From SXXZ01 sp041177965 (GTDB lineage: Bacteria > Verrucomicrobiota > Verrucomicrobiia > Limisphaerales > UBA9464), in contig JBEGWF010000191.1 of assembly GCA_041177965.1 (NCBI GenBank), positions 1 to 64,000 of the forward strand: a stretch of DNA of 64,000 bases, given 5' to 3'. The notes under the pieces are model-generated. The model did not search any database. It was not told where the DNA came from and worked only from the letters and a program-made list of their open reading frames with translations. Both the position numbers and the translations under genes were made by a program. Below are positions 35,501 through 44,010 of this stretch, piece after piece. Numbering within the stretch: position 1 is the stretch's first letter; every line of letters starts with the position of its first letter.

Positions 35501-35835
35501 AGGGGGGGGCCAAGCCGACCCTCTTCCTGCTGGATGAACCGACCACCGGCCTCCATCTCGAGGATGTCCGTATCCTTCTGATGGTGTTCCAGCGGCTGGT
35601 GGATCAGGGACATTCCGTGATCCTCATCGAGCACCACATGGAACTCCTCCGCTGCGTGGATTGGTTGATCGACCTGGGCCCGGAGTCCGGGGACGAGGGG
35701 GGGCGAATCGTGGCGGCCGGACCTCCGGACCATGTCGCCGCGGTGGCCGAGAGTCGCACCGCGCCGTTCCTGCGGAGCGGTCACACGCCCCGGATCGGGG
35801 AGGCGGCGAGCGTTGGCCGTGGTTCCCCACGCTGA
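32587..35835 (+). CDS. uvrA: Excinuclease ABC subunit UvrA (variant with extra linkers)
   Basis: A 1082-residue damage-recognition ATPase of nucleotide-excision repair. Domain order is normal: Walker A TGLSGSGKSS (residues 51-60), zinc-type CxxC near residue 137, a UvrB-binding region, CPACKGFGR, insertion domain, signature TLSGGETARVHLTTCL and Walker B VLYVLDEP-like block. The second half has Walker A GVSGSGKTT, CETCRG and CAACGG zinc ligands, signature TLSGGESQRLKLVSHL and FLLDEPTTGLH. It is longer than the usual 940-950 residues because of a disordered linker between the halves and a Ser/Arg/Ala-rich insert of about 30 residues between the second signature and Walker B. The first signature differs from the usual LSGGEAQR. 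A second, canonical UvrA may exist elsewhere. Confidence 0.9.
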   Translation: MNGSGSTSPRDAAPTTPVDGAADCIRLRGVRQNNLQGFDLDLPLGRWIVITGLSGSGKSSLAFDTLYAEGQRRYIETFSPYARQFFDRMDKPAVDRIENIPPAVAIEQCNSVRSTRSTVGTMTEICDHMKGVWPHLARPHCRQCGNLVRAEPPDGVWDSVFQRVQAGEGSAEALVTFRLPLSEKMGLAEQFQLMTQQGFQRMLIDGRVMRLEDSVGSVKPDAGSVEILADRLRLEPGHRNRFREACETAYRFGRGRLTVWDLRGTRAESPRAFSQRLHCAPCDLEVPEARPALFSFNHPLGACPACKGFGRIISIDPTLAIPDTSKSIEGGVVKPWQTGMGVECQQDMMRKARGAGVPTRVPFRELSETHQRWVMDGEPDYDPKDPEKSWPNRWYGVGGYFRWLESKAYKMHVRVLLSRYRSYRTCAECQGRRLRPEALMFRWTPPGQSRSLDLADFYALPVREALTLLDSAARALKPPPRDPVGLVLGEVRARLAYLEAVGLGYLTLDRTTRTLSGGETARVHLTTCLGTRLVNTLYVLDEPSVGLHPRDSLRLIHVLETLRDAGNTVVVVEHEPEVMCAADQIVDIGPGQGAQGGRVVFQGTPRALRSAVGSLTADHLSGRRTVGDPRCRPVPSPRVGIPRGDRTAAAQPAVPVGSTRRDSVLREAVPPSRYSAGFPELVLRHASAHCLRDVTVSFPLGRLVGISGVSGSGKTTLIREILLPLLEARLQSGDASAALEEEVDGESIGEARAALRTAELEGAEHLGSVVLVDQSLLGRTPRSNPAVYIGAFDDIRDFYAASPEAVAQELPAGCFSFNSKRGQCETCRGAGFEKIEMQFLSDVLIRCAACGGRRYQARVAAVKVSPPEESGLNPLSISDLLDATVDDAVRFLGAFPDSKPARRALGKLALLGEVGLGYLRLGQPLNTLSGGESQRLKLVSHLATTAAVASATAGGSSSPSSRRRAAAEADPEGGAKPTLFLLDEPTTGLHLEDVRILLMVFQRLVDQGHSVILIEHHMELLRCVDWLIDLGPESGDEGGRIVAAGPPDHVAAVAESRTAPFLRSGHTPRIGEAASVGRGSPR

Positions 35836-35837
35836 CC

Positions 35838-36550
35838 GTGTCGTCCCATCTCCATTCCCTGTTCCATCGCGGGATCGCTGGCGTCCTCTTCGCTGCCGTC
35901 GGGATGGTGTCCACGCTGTTTTCCCGGGCCGATGCGCTTCCGACGTCTTCCGCCACGACTCCGTCGGCGCCGGTGGGTCCGATCTCCCATCCCTGGAAAA
36001 CCTTTCCTCGGAAGGCCGCGGGCTTCACGAGGCTGGATGCGCGGGTGTCGGGGCTGGATTTCACCAACCGCCTTCGAGGATGACGCCTTCCTGACCAATG
36101 CCGGGGCCCACAATGGATCGGGAGTGGCCATCGGGGGGGGCGATGGGGGACGGTCAGCCGATTCGATGGTCTGTCGGCCGATCGTCGCTACGAGGTCGAA
36201 GAATCGGCGGGCCCCGGTGTTCCTGCGGAGCCCCCCCGGTCGCCACGCCGGTCCACTTCACGGAGTGGCAGGGGTGGGCCTCTGAGTTGCATTCCGAGGC
36301 GTTGTTCGACGATTTCAGCCGACAGAACGGATTGCCTTATCCCCTGAGCCGGAGCGGACCGGTGATCGGTGCCCATGATTCCAACGGCGACGGATGGGAA
36401 GACCTGCTGGTCGGGGCGGTGCGGGGCGGTCGTCTCAGCGTGTTCGCCAATCAGGAGCGAAGATCGCCGCTCCGCCCGGAGCGTCCTGGCGGGGTCCGTT
36501 GGCCCGGCGGACGGCAGCAGACCGTTCCGCTTCGGTCGTCCGAAATGTGA
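35838..36550 (+). pseudogene. Decayed CRTAC1/FG-GAP repeat protein gene
   Basis: Three fragments of one protein type lie in three successive frames. From GTG 35838 to a stop at 36083 there is a signal-like N-terminus and then KAAGFTRLDARVSGLDFTNRL, the usual opening of a CRTAC1 domain. From about 36076 the next frame reads EDDAFLTNAGAHNGSGVAIG, the expected continuation. From about 36290 the third frame reads FDDFSRQNGLPYPLSRSGPV and then SNGDGWEDLLVGAVRGG, a later FG-GAP repeat. In intact proteins hundreds of residues separate the second and third pieces, so there are at least two frameshifts and a large internal deletion. No other gene is seen between uvrA and rsfS. Confidence 0.7.
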
Positions 36551-36649
36551 TGATGGTGAAGGCCCCTGATCCGGCGGGGGTGGGATTCCCCGGGATCGGG
36601 ATCGGAAATCGACTTCCTTCAGCCCCGGTTTCGGGCGACCTTCGCCCCG

Positions 36650-37024
36650 ATGGATTCGAAAAAGCTGGCTCTCGCCTGCCGGGCGTTGGCCGACAACAAG
36701 AAGGCGGAAAACCTCGTGGTGCTGGATGTGCGCAAGCTCTCCACCGTGACCGATTTCTTCGTGATCGCCACCGGCACCAGCGAGCCGCATCTGCGCGCCA
36801 TCGAGACCGAACTGCTCGACGGACTCCGCAAGGACCACGACCTGAAGCCGGTGCACACCGAGGGATCGGCGCAGTCGAATTGGATCGTGGCCGATTTCTT
36901 CGACGTGATCGTGCACATCATGAAGCCCGAGGTGCGGGCCCACTACGACATCGAGGGCCTCTGGGCCGATGCGCCGCGGGTCAAGCCTCCGGCGGCGCGG
37001 AAGAAGCCCGTCCCGAAGGAGTGA
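36650..37024 (+). CDS. rsfS: Ribosomal silencing factor
   Basis: A 124-residue RsfS/YbeB/Iojap protein. Conserved blocks are LVVLDVRKLSTVTDFFVIATG (residues about 22-42), LRAIETELLD and the SNWIVADFFDVIVHIMKPEVRAHYDIEGLW core. It binds ribosomal protein L14 and blocks subunit joining when nutrients are scarce. A basic tail of about 15 residues extends the usual length. GACCTT ends 7 bases before the ATG and may be a leaderless -10 box (TTCCTT-N17-GACCTT). The metal ATPase follows 27 bases later on the same strand. Confidence 0.94.
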   Translation: MDSKKLALACRALADNKKAENLVVLDVRKLSTVTDFFVIATGTSEPHLRAIETELLDGLRKDHDLKPVHTEGSAQSNWIVADFFDVIVHIMKPEVRAHYDIEGLWADAPRVKPPAARKKPVPKE

Positions 37025-37051
37025 TCCATCGGCCCGTGCGGGCCTTGCCCC

Positions 37052-38941
37052 ATGAACCTCGTCGACCCCTCGATCCATGCCTGGAAACCGATGGCGGTCC
37101 GGTCCGGGGTGTGTCTCGTGCTCGGATCCCTGGGGTGGGCGGTGGCCGGTCGCTGGCCGACGGTCTCCACGGCGATATTCATGTTCGCCTTCCTCGCCGG
37201 CGGGTGGGACCTCGCCCGCGAGGTGTGGTTCGACCTCCGACTGCTGCGCTTCGACACCCACTTCCTGATGTTCCTGGTGGTGCCCGGTTCGGTGGCCGTC
37301 GGCGCCCTGGGAGAGGCTGCGCTCCTGCTGTTCCTGTTCTCGGCGTCGTCGACGATGGAGAGCTTCGCCGCCGGCCGGACCCGACGCGAGATCGACGCGT
37401 TGCTGAAGCGCGCTCCCAAGACGGCCCGATTGCTCGTGGGGGAGGTCGAGAGCGTGGTGGCCGTCGAGACCCTCAAGCCGGGCGACGTGATCCGCGTCAC
37501 GGCCGGCGAACTCGCGCCCGTCGATCTGGGGGTCCTGAGGGGCGAGAGCGCCTGCGACGAATCCTCGCTGACCGGCGAGTCCGATCCCGTCCCCAAGGCC
37601 CCCGGTGATGCGGTGATGGGCGGCACGCTGAACCTCTGGGGAGTCCTCGAGGGCCGCGTCCTGCGCCCGGTCGGCGACAGTGCGCTGCATCGGATCCTGA
37701 GGCTCATCCTCGAGGCCCGGCACCTGAAGGCCCCCTCGCAGCGTCTCACCGATCGTTTCGGCACGACCTACACCGTCCTGGTCCTCCTGGCCTGCCTGGT
37801 CACCTTCCTTTACCACTGGCGCTGGGCGGGACGACCACCGTTCTTCGAAGAAGGCGGGCAATTCAGCGCCTTCTACCGGACGATGACCCTCCTGGTCGTG
37901 TTGTCGCCGTGCGCGCTCGTGCTGTCGGTCCCGTCGGCCATCCTCTCGGCCATCGCCTCCGGGGCACGACGGGGCGTGCTGTTCCGGGGCGGGGCGGCCA
38001 TCGAGAACCTCGCGGGAGTGCGGGTCGTGGCCTTCGACAAGACCGGGACGCTGACCGAGGGACGATTGGGCGTGGAGCGGGTGGAGGTGCTGCTCGGCAC
38101 CGAGGCCGAGGCGATCGCTGCGGCCTCGGCGTTGGCCCATGTCTCCAATCATCCGGTGTCGCGGTCCATCGCACGGTGGGCCGATGGCCAAGGCGTTCCG
38201 ATCGATCCCGTCGATGCCACCGAGACCGTCGCCGGAAAGGGACTCTCGGGGCGGTGGCGGGGCCGTTCGATGGTCCTGGGCAACCGGGAATTCCTGTCGC
38301 ACCTGCCCGGGGTCCGGCAGGGGGAGTTGCCTCCGCCGGTCGAGAAGGCTTCCGAGACCTGGATCGCGGGCGAGGGGCTCCTGGCCCGGCTCGTCCTCAA
38401 GGACGCCCTGCGCTCCAATTCCAAGGTCGTGGTGGGCCTTCTCCGCGAGGCGGGTCTCCACACGGTGATGCTGACCGGCGATCGCATCGCACCGGCCCAG
38501 GAGATGGGGACGGCCTCGGGCGTCGACGAGGTCCGCGCGGCGCTCAAGCCCGAGGACAAGGTCGCGGCGATCCGTGAGTTCCAACGACAGGGCAAGGGCG
38601 TCGCGATGATCGGTGACGGGGTCAACGATGCCCCGTGCCTGGTGGCGGCCGATGTCGGCATCGCCATGGGGGCGAGGGGATCCGATGCCGCCATCGAGCA
38701 GGCGGAGGTCGTCCTGTCCAACGACCGGCTCGAGAATTTCCTGTTCGCCCGCGAGTTGAGCGTCCGTTCCCGCCGCATCATCCGCCAGAACATCGCCCTG
38801 TCCCTGGGGACCATCCTGTTCATGGCCGGGGTCTCTCTCGTCGCCTCACGCCTGCCGCTTTCCGTGGGTGTGGCGGTCCACGAGGGCAGCACGGTGCTGG
38901 TCGTGCTCAACAGCCTCCGTCTCCTCCGCACGCGTCGGTGA
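37052..38941 (+). CDS. P1B-4-type heavy-metal transporting P-type ATPase
   Basis: A 629-residue metal pump. The transmembrane metal motif is SPC (Ser285-Pro286-Cys287 in VLSPCALVLSVPSA). The phosphorylated Asp329 is in FDKTGTLTEG, and the hinge is MIGDGVNDAPCLVAADVGIAMG. The C-terminal HEGST starts at His610. SPC plus HEGST defines the P1B-4 group, exporters of cobalt, iron(II) and sometimes zinc (CoaT, PfeT, CtpD). There is no N-terminal metal-binding domain, as is common in this group. The actuator motif ESSLTGESDPVPK is present. No metal regulator is adjacent. It may be co-transcribed with rsfS. Confidence 0.92.
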   Translation: MNLVDPSIHAWKPMAVRSGVCLVLGSLGWAVAGRWPTVSTAIFMFAFLAGGWDLAREVWFDLRLLRFDTHFLMFLVVPGSVAVGALGEAALLLFLFSASSTMESFAAGRTRREIDALLKRAPKTARLLVGEVESVVAVETLKPGDVIRVTAGELAPVDLGVLRGESACDESSLTGESDPVPKAPGDAVMGGTLNLWGVLEGRVLRPVGDSALHRILRLILEARHLKAPSQRLTDRFGTTYTVLVLLACLVTFLYHWRWAGRPPFFEEGGQFSAFYRTMTLLVVLSPCALVLSVPSAILSAIASGARRGVLFRGGAAIENLAGVRVVAFDKTGTLTEGRLGVERVEVLLGTEAEAIAAASALAHVSNHPVSRSIARWADGQGVPIDPVDATETVAGKGLSGRWRGRSMVLGNREFLSHLPGVRQGELPPPVEKASETWIAGEGLLARLVLKDALRSNSKVVVGLLREAGLHTVMLTGDRIAPAQEMGTASGVDEVRAALKPEDKVAAIREFQRQGKGVAMIGDGVNDAPCLVAADVGIAMGARGSDAAIEQAEVVLSNDRLENFLFARELSVRSRRIIRQNIALSLGTILFMAGVSLVASRLPLSVGVAVHEGSTVLVVLNSLRLLRTRR

Positions 38942-38942
38942 G

Positions 38943-38963
38943 GGGTGGACCGGCGATCCACCC
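38943..38963 (+). terminator. Hairpin after the P-type ATPase
   Basis: Perfect 7-bp stem GGGTGGA/TCCACCC with a 7-base loop, starting 2 bases after the stop codon. No T tract. Confidence 0.45.
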
Positions 38964-39020
38964 TCGGCGATGGGGCCCCGGAAGAGGATGGAATGACCCC
39001 TCGAGTGTAAATGTGCGGGA

Positions 39021-39037
39021 CCCCTTTTGGAAAGGGG
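39021..39037. terminator. Triloop hairpin upstream of the thioredoxin gene
   Basis: Perfect 7-bp stem CCCCTTT/AAAGGGG with loop TGG. It ends 3 bases before the -35 box of the next gene, so it could insulate that promoter from read-through. Confidence 0.45.
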
Positions 39038-39039
39038 GC

Positions 39040-39067
39040 TTGCCAAGGGGTGGGCATTCCCGATCTT
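39040..39067 (+). promoter_or_regulatory. Promoter of the thioredoxin gene, predicted leaderless
   Basis: TTGCCA (39040-39045), 16-base spacer, GATCTT (39062-39067), then 6 bases to ATG 39074. No Shine-Dalgarno sequence. Confidence 0.5.
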
Positions 39068-39073
39068 GGGTGC

Positions 39074-40009
39074 ATGAAGCAACGCTGGATCCTTTCCGCC
39101 GTCCTGGGGCTCGCTGCAACGTGGATGGCCCAGGGGGCCAAGCTGGGTGATCCGGCCAAGCCGCTGAGCCTGGTCAAGACCGTGAAGGGTTCGCCCGTGG
39201 ACCTGGCCGCGGGGAAGGGCAAACAGGTCTACGTGGTGGAGTTCTGGGCCACCTGGTGCGGTCCGTGTCGGACGTCGATCCCTCACCTGACCGGACTGCA
39301 GAAGCGCTTCAAGGATCAGGGCGTGACCTTCGTGGGCATCTCCGACGAGACCGAGGACGAGGTGCGGCCGTTCGTCGACAAGATGGGCGCCAAGATGGAT
39401 TACGCCGTGGCCCTCGACGACGACCGCAAGACCTCCAAGGATTACATGCAGGCCTTCCAGCAGAATGGCATCCCGACGGCCTTCGTGGTGGATCAGGAGG
39501 GGCGCGTCGCCTGGGTCGGGCATCCGATGGGCGGACTCGACAAGGCGCTGGAGCAGATCGTCGCCAAGACCTACGACCTGGCCGCCGCCCAGAAGGAGTT
39601 CGACGGCCGGGCCGCCGCGCAGGCCCGCATGCAGGAGCTGAACGTGGCCTTCGGAAAGTACATGGAGGCCGCCTCCAAGCCCGACGCGCAGGGATTGAAG
39701 CCGCTGGGCGATGCCGTGGTGACCCTGGCCGGCAAGGATCCGCAGATCCTCAACGCGATCGCTTGGAACGTGCTCACGGTTCCCGTCATCAAGACCCGCG
39801 ATCTCGCCTTCGCTCTCAAGGTCGCCGAGGCCGCGGTGGAGGCCTCGGGTGGCAAGGAGGCCGCCATCCTGGACACCTACGCCCGCGCCCTGTTCGACAA
39901 CGGCAAGAAGGCCGAGGCCGTGGTCCAACAAAAGAAGGCCATCGAGGCCGCGCCGGAGGCCATGAGGTCCGATTTGAAGGCCACGTTGGAGAAGTACGCT
40001 GGCAAGTGA
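39074..40009 (+). CDS. Exported TlpA-like thioredoxin-domain protein with helical C-terminal extension
   Basis: A 311-residue protein. A signal peptide (MKQRWILSAVLGLAATWMAQG) precedes a TlpA/AhpC-type thioredoxin fold. The redox motif WCGPC has Cys62 and Cys65 in VVEFWATWCGPCRTSIPHL, and the cis-Pro segment is NGIPTAFVVDQEGRVAWVGH. Residues about 175-311 form an Ala-rich helical region resembling TPR-like repeats (ILDTYARALFDNGKKAEAV). It is probably a periplasmic thiol reductase or a scaffold protein. No cytochrome-maturation genes accompany it, so the partner is unknown. Confidence 0.9.
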   Translation: MKQRWILSAVLGLAATWMAQGAKLGDPAKPLSLVKTVKGSPVDLAAGKGKQVYVVEFWATWCGPCRTSIPHLTGLQKRFKDQGVTFVGISDETEDEVRPFVDKMGAKMDYAVALDDDRKTSKDYMQAFQQNGIPTAFVVDQEGRVAWVGHPMGGLDKALEQIVAKTYDLAAAQKEFDGRAAAQARMQELNVAFGKYMEAASKPDAQGLKPLGDAVVTLAGKDPQILNAIAWNVLTVPVIKTRDLAFALKVAEAAVEASGGKEAAILDTYARALFDNGKKAEAVVQQKKAIEAAPEAMRSDLKATLEKYAGK

Positions 40010-40190
40010 TCCGGGCAGGTGCTGTTCCGGCCGTCCCGGGCTGGAATCGTCGGGATGAATCCGGGGCAGCGGTCCGTTTCGTGGCCTCTCGACAAACGGG
40101 GCCTGCCCGGCGGCCTGCCGGAGAAATCGAGGTCCGGCAGGGAGGAATCTCCTCGGCCGGGATCCGAGCCTCGGCGAACCCCACCGCCGT

Positions 40191-43100
40191 TCATTTCAGG
40201 GTCGCCAAGTACTCGATCAGATCCCTCAGTTCCCGGGCCGTCAGCGCCTGGGCCAGTCCCTCGGGCATGGCGCTCGGGCCCCGATCGCGACGGGTGATGT
40301 CGCCGGTCGGGATCTTCCGGAGGGCCACGGTCCCCTCGTCGGTGGGCGCTTCGACGGAGAGGACGCCGTCGGCCTCGGCTTTCACCGTGCCCCCGATCTG
40401 TGTCCCGTCCTTCAGGGTCAGGGCGACGGTCTCGAACTGGGGGGCGAACCTCTGGTTGGGCCAGACGATGCTTTCCAGGAGATACTCGCGGGATTGCTTG
40501 CGACCGATGCCGTCGAGTTTCGGGCCCACGGTGCCTCCGTCTCCGGCGACCTGATGGCAGCGGAGGCATTGCACGGTGGGGTGTTCCCGGAACAACTGTC
40601 GGCCCCGCACGGCATCGCCGCCGACCAGACTGTCACGGTAGGGTGCCAGGAGGTCCGTCGATCCGGGAACGGCCGTCCGGGCGGGCAGGGCGTTGGAAAG
40701 GGAGGTCCGGGCGACGGCCTCACGCAGGTCGAGTTCCAGTTCCGGAGGCAATGCCCCGGATCTCCACCGTTCGATCGTCTGCCGCAGCACGGGCAGCGCG
40801 GAGTCCTGTCCCGCCGATCCGAGCACGGCCAGGGCCACCTGAGCGGTCTTGAGGGAATCCCCCCCGCTCGCCCGCTGGACGAGGTTCGACAGCAGGACCG
40901 CCGTTTCGGATCCCGCCGGGAGTCGATCGAGGTAGGGCAGGGCGGCCGACTGCAGTCGGGGATCCTCGAGCGCGAAGCGGAGGGCCTCTTCGGTCTGGCC
41001 GGCCCGCAGCTCGGCCAGCGCCTCCACGATCGAGCGGCGGATGCTCAATGGCGTCGATTCCCGGGTCAGCAGATCGAAGAGCGGTGTGCTGGCCTCCCGT
41101 GTGCGCAGCTTCAGGGCCGTGGCCACCACCGCCCGCTGGACCTCCGCCGAGGCGGGGGCTCCACCGAGGCGCAGTCCGTGTTCGTCGGGGGTCTGCGGGT
41201 TCACGATCTCTCCGGCCACTTTCAGGAAGGCCCGTTTGGCCGGCTCGGCATTGCGCTTGAAGGCCAGCGCCTCGGAGAAGGCGATGGAACGCCCCAGGTC
41301 GGCCGGTAGCCGTGGCAGGGGCATCGGCGCGGTGCCGCGGCCGCTGGTGGCCTCCAGAGCCGCCGCCAGCAGGGGATTCGAGGGGGGCGGGGGCGTCTTC
41401 TGCGGAACGGGTTGGATCGGCGACAGTTTCTCGTCGGTGCGGGGCGATGCCGTACCGGGACCGGCCTCGGTCTGCAGCCTCAATTCGAACGGGGCCGCTC
41501 CGCCGAAGGCCGGCCGCCACAGCCCCACCACCGGGTCCAATGGCGGGGGCTGTGCCCAAGCCGCCAAGGCGTCCAGGGCGGCGATCCGGGCGAAGTCCGG
41601 GACATCCCGTCGCTTGGCCAACTGGGCCAATTGCTGGGCGTGCTGCGGGGCACCCAGTCGCTGGCAGGCCTGGATCACCCGCGTCAGCAGGTTCGTGGGG
41701 CAGTCCACCCGGGTGATGAACTGGGCCAGGGCCGGCAGGCCTTCGACGCAAGGCACATCATGGATGGCCCGGGCGGCCGCCGTGACCACCGCCGGGTGGG
41801 GATCGGACAGGAATCGTACGAGGTCCTCGGTCGGTTCCCCGGAGAAGTCCGGCTCGTCCTTGCGGATCCAGCGGATCGCGCCGACGGCCAGCTCACGGAT
41901 GCGCGGGTCGGGGTCGGATCCCGCTTCGCTCAGCCAGGATCGGCCCCCGCCGAGGTCGGCCCGCTCGTTGCGCAGGCACCGTTCGGCCATGGACCTCAGG
42001 AACGGATCGGATCCTCCGTCGGCCAGCACGGCTTGTCGGAACGCCTTCCATGGGAACGCGAGGCTGAAGGGCAGCACAGAGGCCCCGGCGCGGTCCGGTC
42101 GGACGGGAGCCGGCGATTCCGGCTCGAACCGATCCCGGGTCCGGTGCGATCGCAGGACGCGAAGGCCGTCGATGGCCGTGGCGCGCCGGCCGACCTCCGG
42201 CGAATCGAGCAGGACCAACAGAGCCGGGTGGGCTGCGACGATGCCATTCTCGGAAAGGACCTGGGCCGCGCATCGGGCCAGCACCTCATCGGGGCCTTGG
42301 ATGAGCGGCACGAGCGCTTGCAGTGCCCGAGTCGTCACCGCGCCGGTGTCCTTCCGGCCGATCTGCCCGAGTGCCCAGACCGCATGGCGGCGGGCCAATG
42401 GCGAGGCGTCGGTCCGGGCGATCCGGACGAGGTGGTCGCGCACGGAGGCCGAAGCCCATCGGCGGGCGAGTTCCCATTGGGCCTCGAGGCGGATCCGGCG
42501 ATCGGCATGGGCGAGCAGGGCGATCAGCGCGTCGTCGGCCTTGGAAGCGAATCCCTCCGCCAGCAGCCGACGGACCTGATCGATCATGGACTTCTCCGGG
42601 TCCGACGGAGGCTGGACCGGCGTGACCCGATAGATGCGGCCCCGCGGGGTCTGTCCCCAGCCGCTGACCCAATCCAGCACATAGGCCGCGCCGTCCGGGC
42701 CGAAGTCCACATCCGTCGGCCAGCAGTTCCACACGAACTTCTCTTTCCGGTCCACGGTGAAGCTCGCTCCCGAGGGCTTCACGGTGTAGGCCCAAACGCC
42801 GCCCGGGAAATCGGCGTGAAGGAAGGTGCCGCGCAGGCGATCGCCGAATCCGGTGCCCGGGTAGAAGGCCAGTCCGCTGGGTCCCTGGCTGACCGTGCCG
42901 GCGGGGGGCAGCGTGCCGTCGCGCCCGCCCTTCCAGAGTTCTTCCTTCACCCATTGCCCGAAGCCCTCCATGTGCTGGTAACTGGTGCGCCAACCATAAT
43001 CGCCGCCCTCCACGAGGTGCAGGACCCGGCAGGGGTCGGCTCCGGCGGTGTCGTTGTCGACCGTCCACAGGTTGCCCTCGTCGTCGAAGGCCAGTTCCTG

Positions 43101-43904
43101 CGGGTTGCGCAGGCCCATGCAAAAGACCTCGAGGGCGCTTCCGTCGGGTTCGCAGCGAAGCACCCCGCCGCAATCCGGCAGGTGGATGCGCCGGCCTTCC
43201 CGGGTGGTCATGCTCGCTCCGCGATCCCCGAAGCTGACGTAGATGCGTCCGTCGGGTCCCTGGATCAGCCCATGCAGGTCGTGTCCCGAGACCCCGATGT
43301 GGACCCCGAATCCGGAGGCCAGCGGTTTGAATCCCGAGGCTTCGATCGGCGCCGGTGTCAGGCCATCGTCGGGGTGCGGGAACCGCCACAGGCTCGGCAT
43401 GTTCGCGAAGTAGAGCCCTTCCCGGGAGGCCAGCACGCCGGCGGCCGTCCCGTCCACCGCATCGCGGAAGCCCTGGGCGAGGATTTCGGAAAGGTCGGCC
43501 CGGCCGTCGCCGTCGTGGTCGCTCACCCGTCGCAGCACCTCGCTCTCGCGGGTCAGGAATGCGAGGTTGGTGGCGAACGCGTTGGTGAGGAATGCGCCGC
43601 GGTCGGCCACGCTCCGGAACGCCATGTCGGCCAGGAGCCAATTCGTCTTCTGGGTGATGTCGAAGACGCTGATGGCCCAACGGTCCGATTCGGCGAGGTA
43701 CACCCGGCCCCGCCCGTCGAAGGCGAAGGCCACGCTGTTGCTGAGTTGGGGCTCGGCGGCCCAGACGTCGAGCTTCAGTCCGGCGCCCAACTGGAATCGC
43801 CGGGTCCCCTCGGACGCCTCGGACCAGGCGGGGTGGTCACCCCCATGCTGCGCGATGAGGGGGCCTGAAAGGACCATCAACCAGAGACTCAGGAACCTTC
43901 GCAT
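40191..43904 (-). CDS. PVC-type dehydrogenase/HEAT-repeat protein with C-terminal c-type haem domain
   Basis: A 1237-residue secreted protein typical of Planctomycetes and Verrucomicrobia. After a signal peptide (MRRFLSLWLMVLSGPLIAQ), a beta-propeller of the membrane-bound dehydrogenase type covers about residues 30-450 (AFAFDGRGRVYLAESDRW; GPDGRIYVSFGDRG). HEAT-like helical repeats follow (residues about 460-1060). A terminal domain holds CLRCH (Cys1113, Cys1116, His1117), the c-type haem site, in VQCLRCHQVAGDGGTVGPKLDGIG-type context. Such proteins are thought to oxidise sugars or other polyols and pass electrons to the respiratory chain, but substrates are unproven. ATG 43904 gives the signal peptide. 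An inverted repeat lies 88 bases upstream. Confidence 0.92.
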   Translation of the reverse strand: MRRFLSLWLMVLSGPLIAQHGGDHPAWSEASEGTRRFQLGAGLKLDVWAAEPQLSNSVAFAFDGRGRVYLAESDRWAISVFDITQKTNWLLADMAFRSVADRGAFLTNAFATNLAFLTRESEVLRRVSDHDGDGRADLSEILAQGFRDAVDGTAAGVLASREGLYFANMPSLWRFPHPDDGLTPAPIEASGFKPLASGFGVHIGVSGHDLHGLIQGPDGRIYVSFGDRGASMTTREGRRIHLPDCGGVLRCEPDGSALEVFCMGLRNPQELAFDDEGNLWTVDNDTAGADPCRVLHLVEGGDYGWRTSYQHMEGFGQWVKEELWKGGRDGTLPPAGTVSQGPSGLAFYPGTGFGDRLRGTFLHADFPGGVWAYTVKPSGASFTVDRKEKFVWNCWPTDVDFGPDGAAYVLDWVSGWGQTPRGRIYRVTPVQPPSDPEKSMIDQVRRLLAEGFASKADDALIALLAHADRRIRLEAQWELARRWASASVRDHLVRIARTDASPLARRHAVWALGQIGRKDTGAVTTRALQALVPLIQGPDEVLARCAAQVLSENGIVAAHPALLVLLDSPEVGRRATAIDGLRVLRSHRTRDRFEPESPAPVRPDRAGASVLPFSLAFPWKAFRQAVLADGGSDPFLRSMAERCLRNERADLGGGRSWLSEAGSDPDPRIRELAVGAIRWIRKDEPDFSGEPTEDLVRFLSDPHPAVVTAAARAIHDVPCVEGLPALAQFITRVDCPTNLLTRVIQACQRLGAPQHAQQLAQLAKRRDVPDFARIAALDALAAWAQPPPLDPVVGLWRPAFGGAAPFELRLQTEAGPGTASPRTDEKLSPIQPVPQKTPPPPSNPLLAAALEATSGRGTAPMPLPRLPADLGRSIAFSEALAFKRNAEPAKRAFLKVAGEIVNPQTPDEHGLRLGGAPASAEVQRAVVATALKLRTREASTPLFDLLTRESTPLSIRRSIVEALAELRAGQTEEALRFALEDPRLQSAALPYLDRLPAGSETAVLLSNLVQRASGGDSLKTAQVALAVLGSAGQDSALPVLRQTIERWRSGALPPELELDLREAVARTSLSNALPARTAVPGSTDLLAPYRDSLVGGDAVRGRQLFREHPTVQCLRCHQVAGDGGTVGPKLDGIGRKQSREYLLESIVWPNQRFAPQFETVALTLKDGTQIGGTVKAEADGVLSVEAPTDEGTVALRKIPTGDITRRDRGPSAMPEGLAQALTARELRDLIEYLATLK

Positions 43905-43991
43905 GGTGTTTGTTCGAGCCCGGGTTCGGGAGGTGGGGCACTGGGATCGAGGCTGAAAAAATGACAAGCGTTGAAAAAAAGGTGAAAATAA

Positions 43992-44010
43992 TTGTAACAG
44001 GTCGTTACAA
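43992..44010. promoter_or_regulatory. Palindromic operator-like site between divergent genes
   Basis: Perfect inverted repeat TTGTAAC-N5-GTTACAA in an unusually AT-rich intergenic stretch (about 43950-44090). It is about midway between the haem protein start (43904) and the methyltransferase start (44107). The overlapping TACAAT on the minus strand resembles a -10 box. It probably binds a dimeric regulator, which is not identified. Confidence 0.5.
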
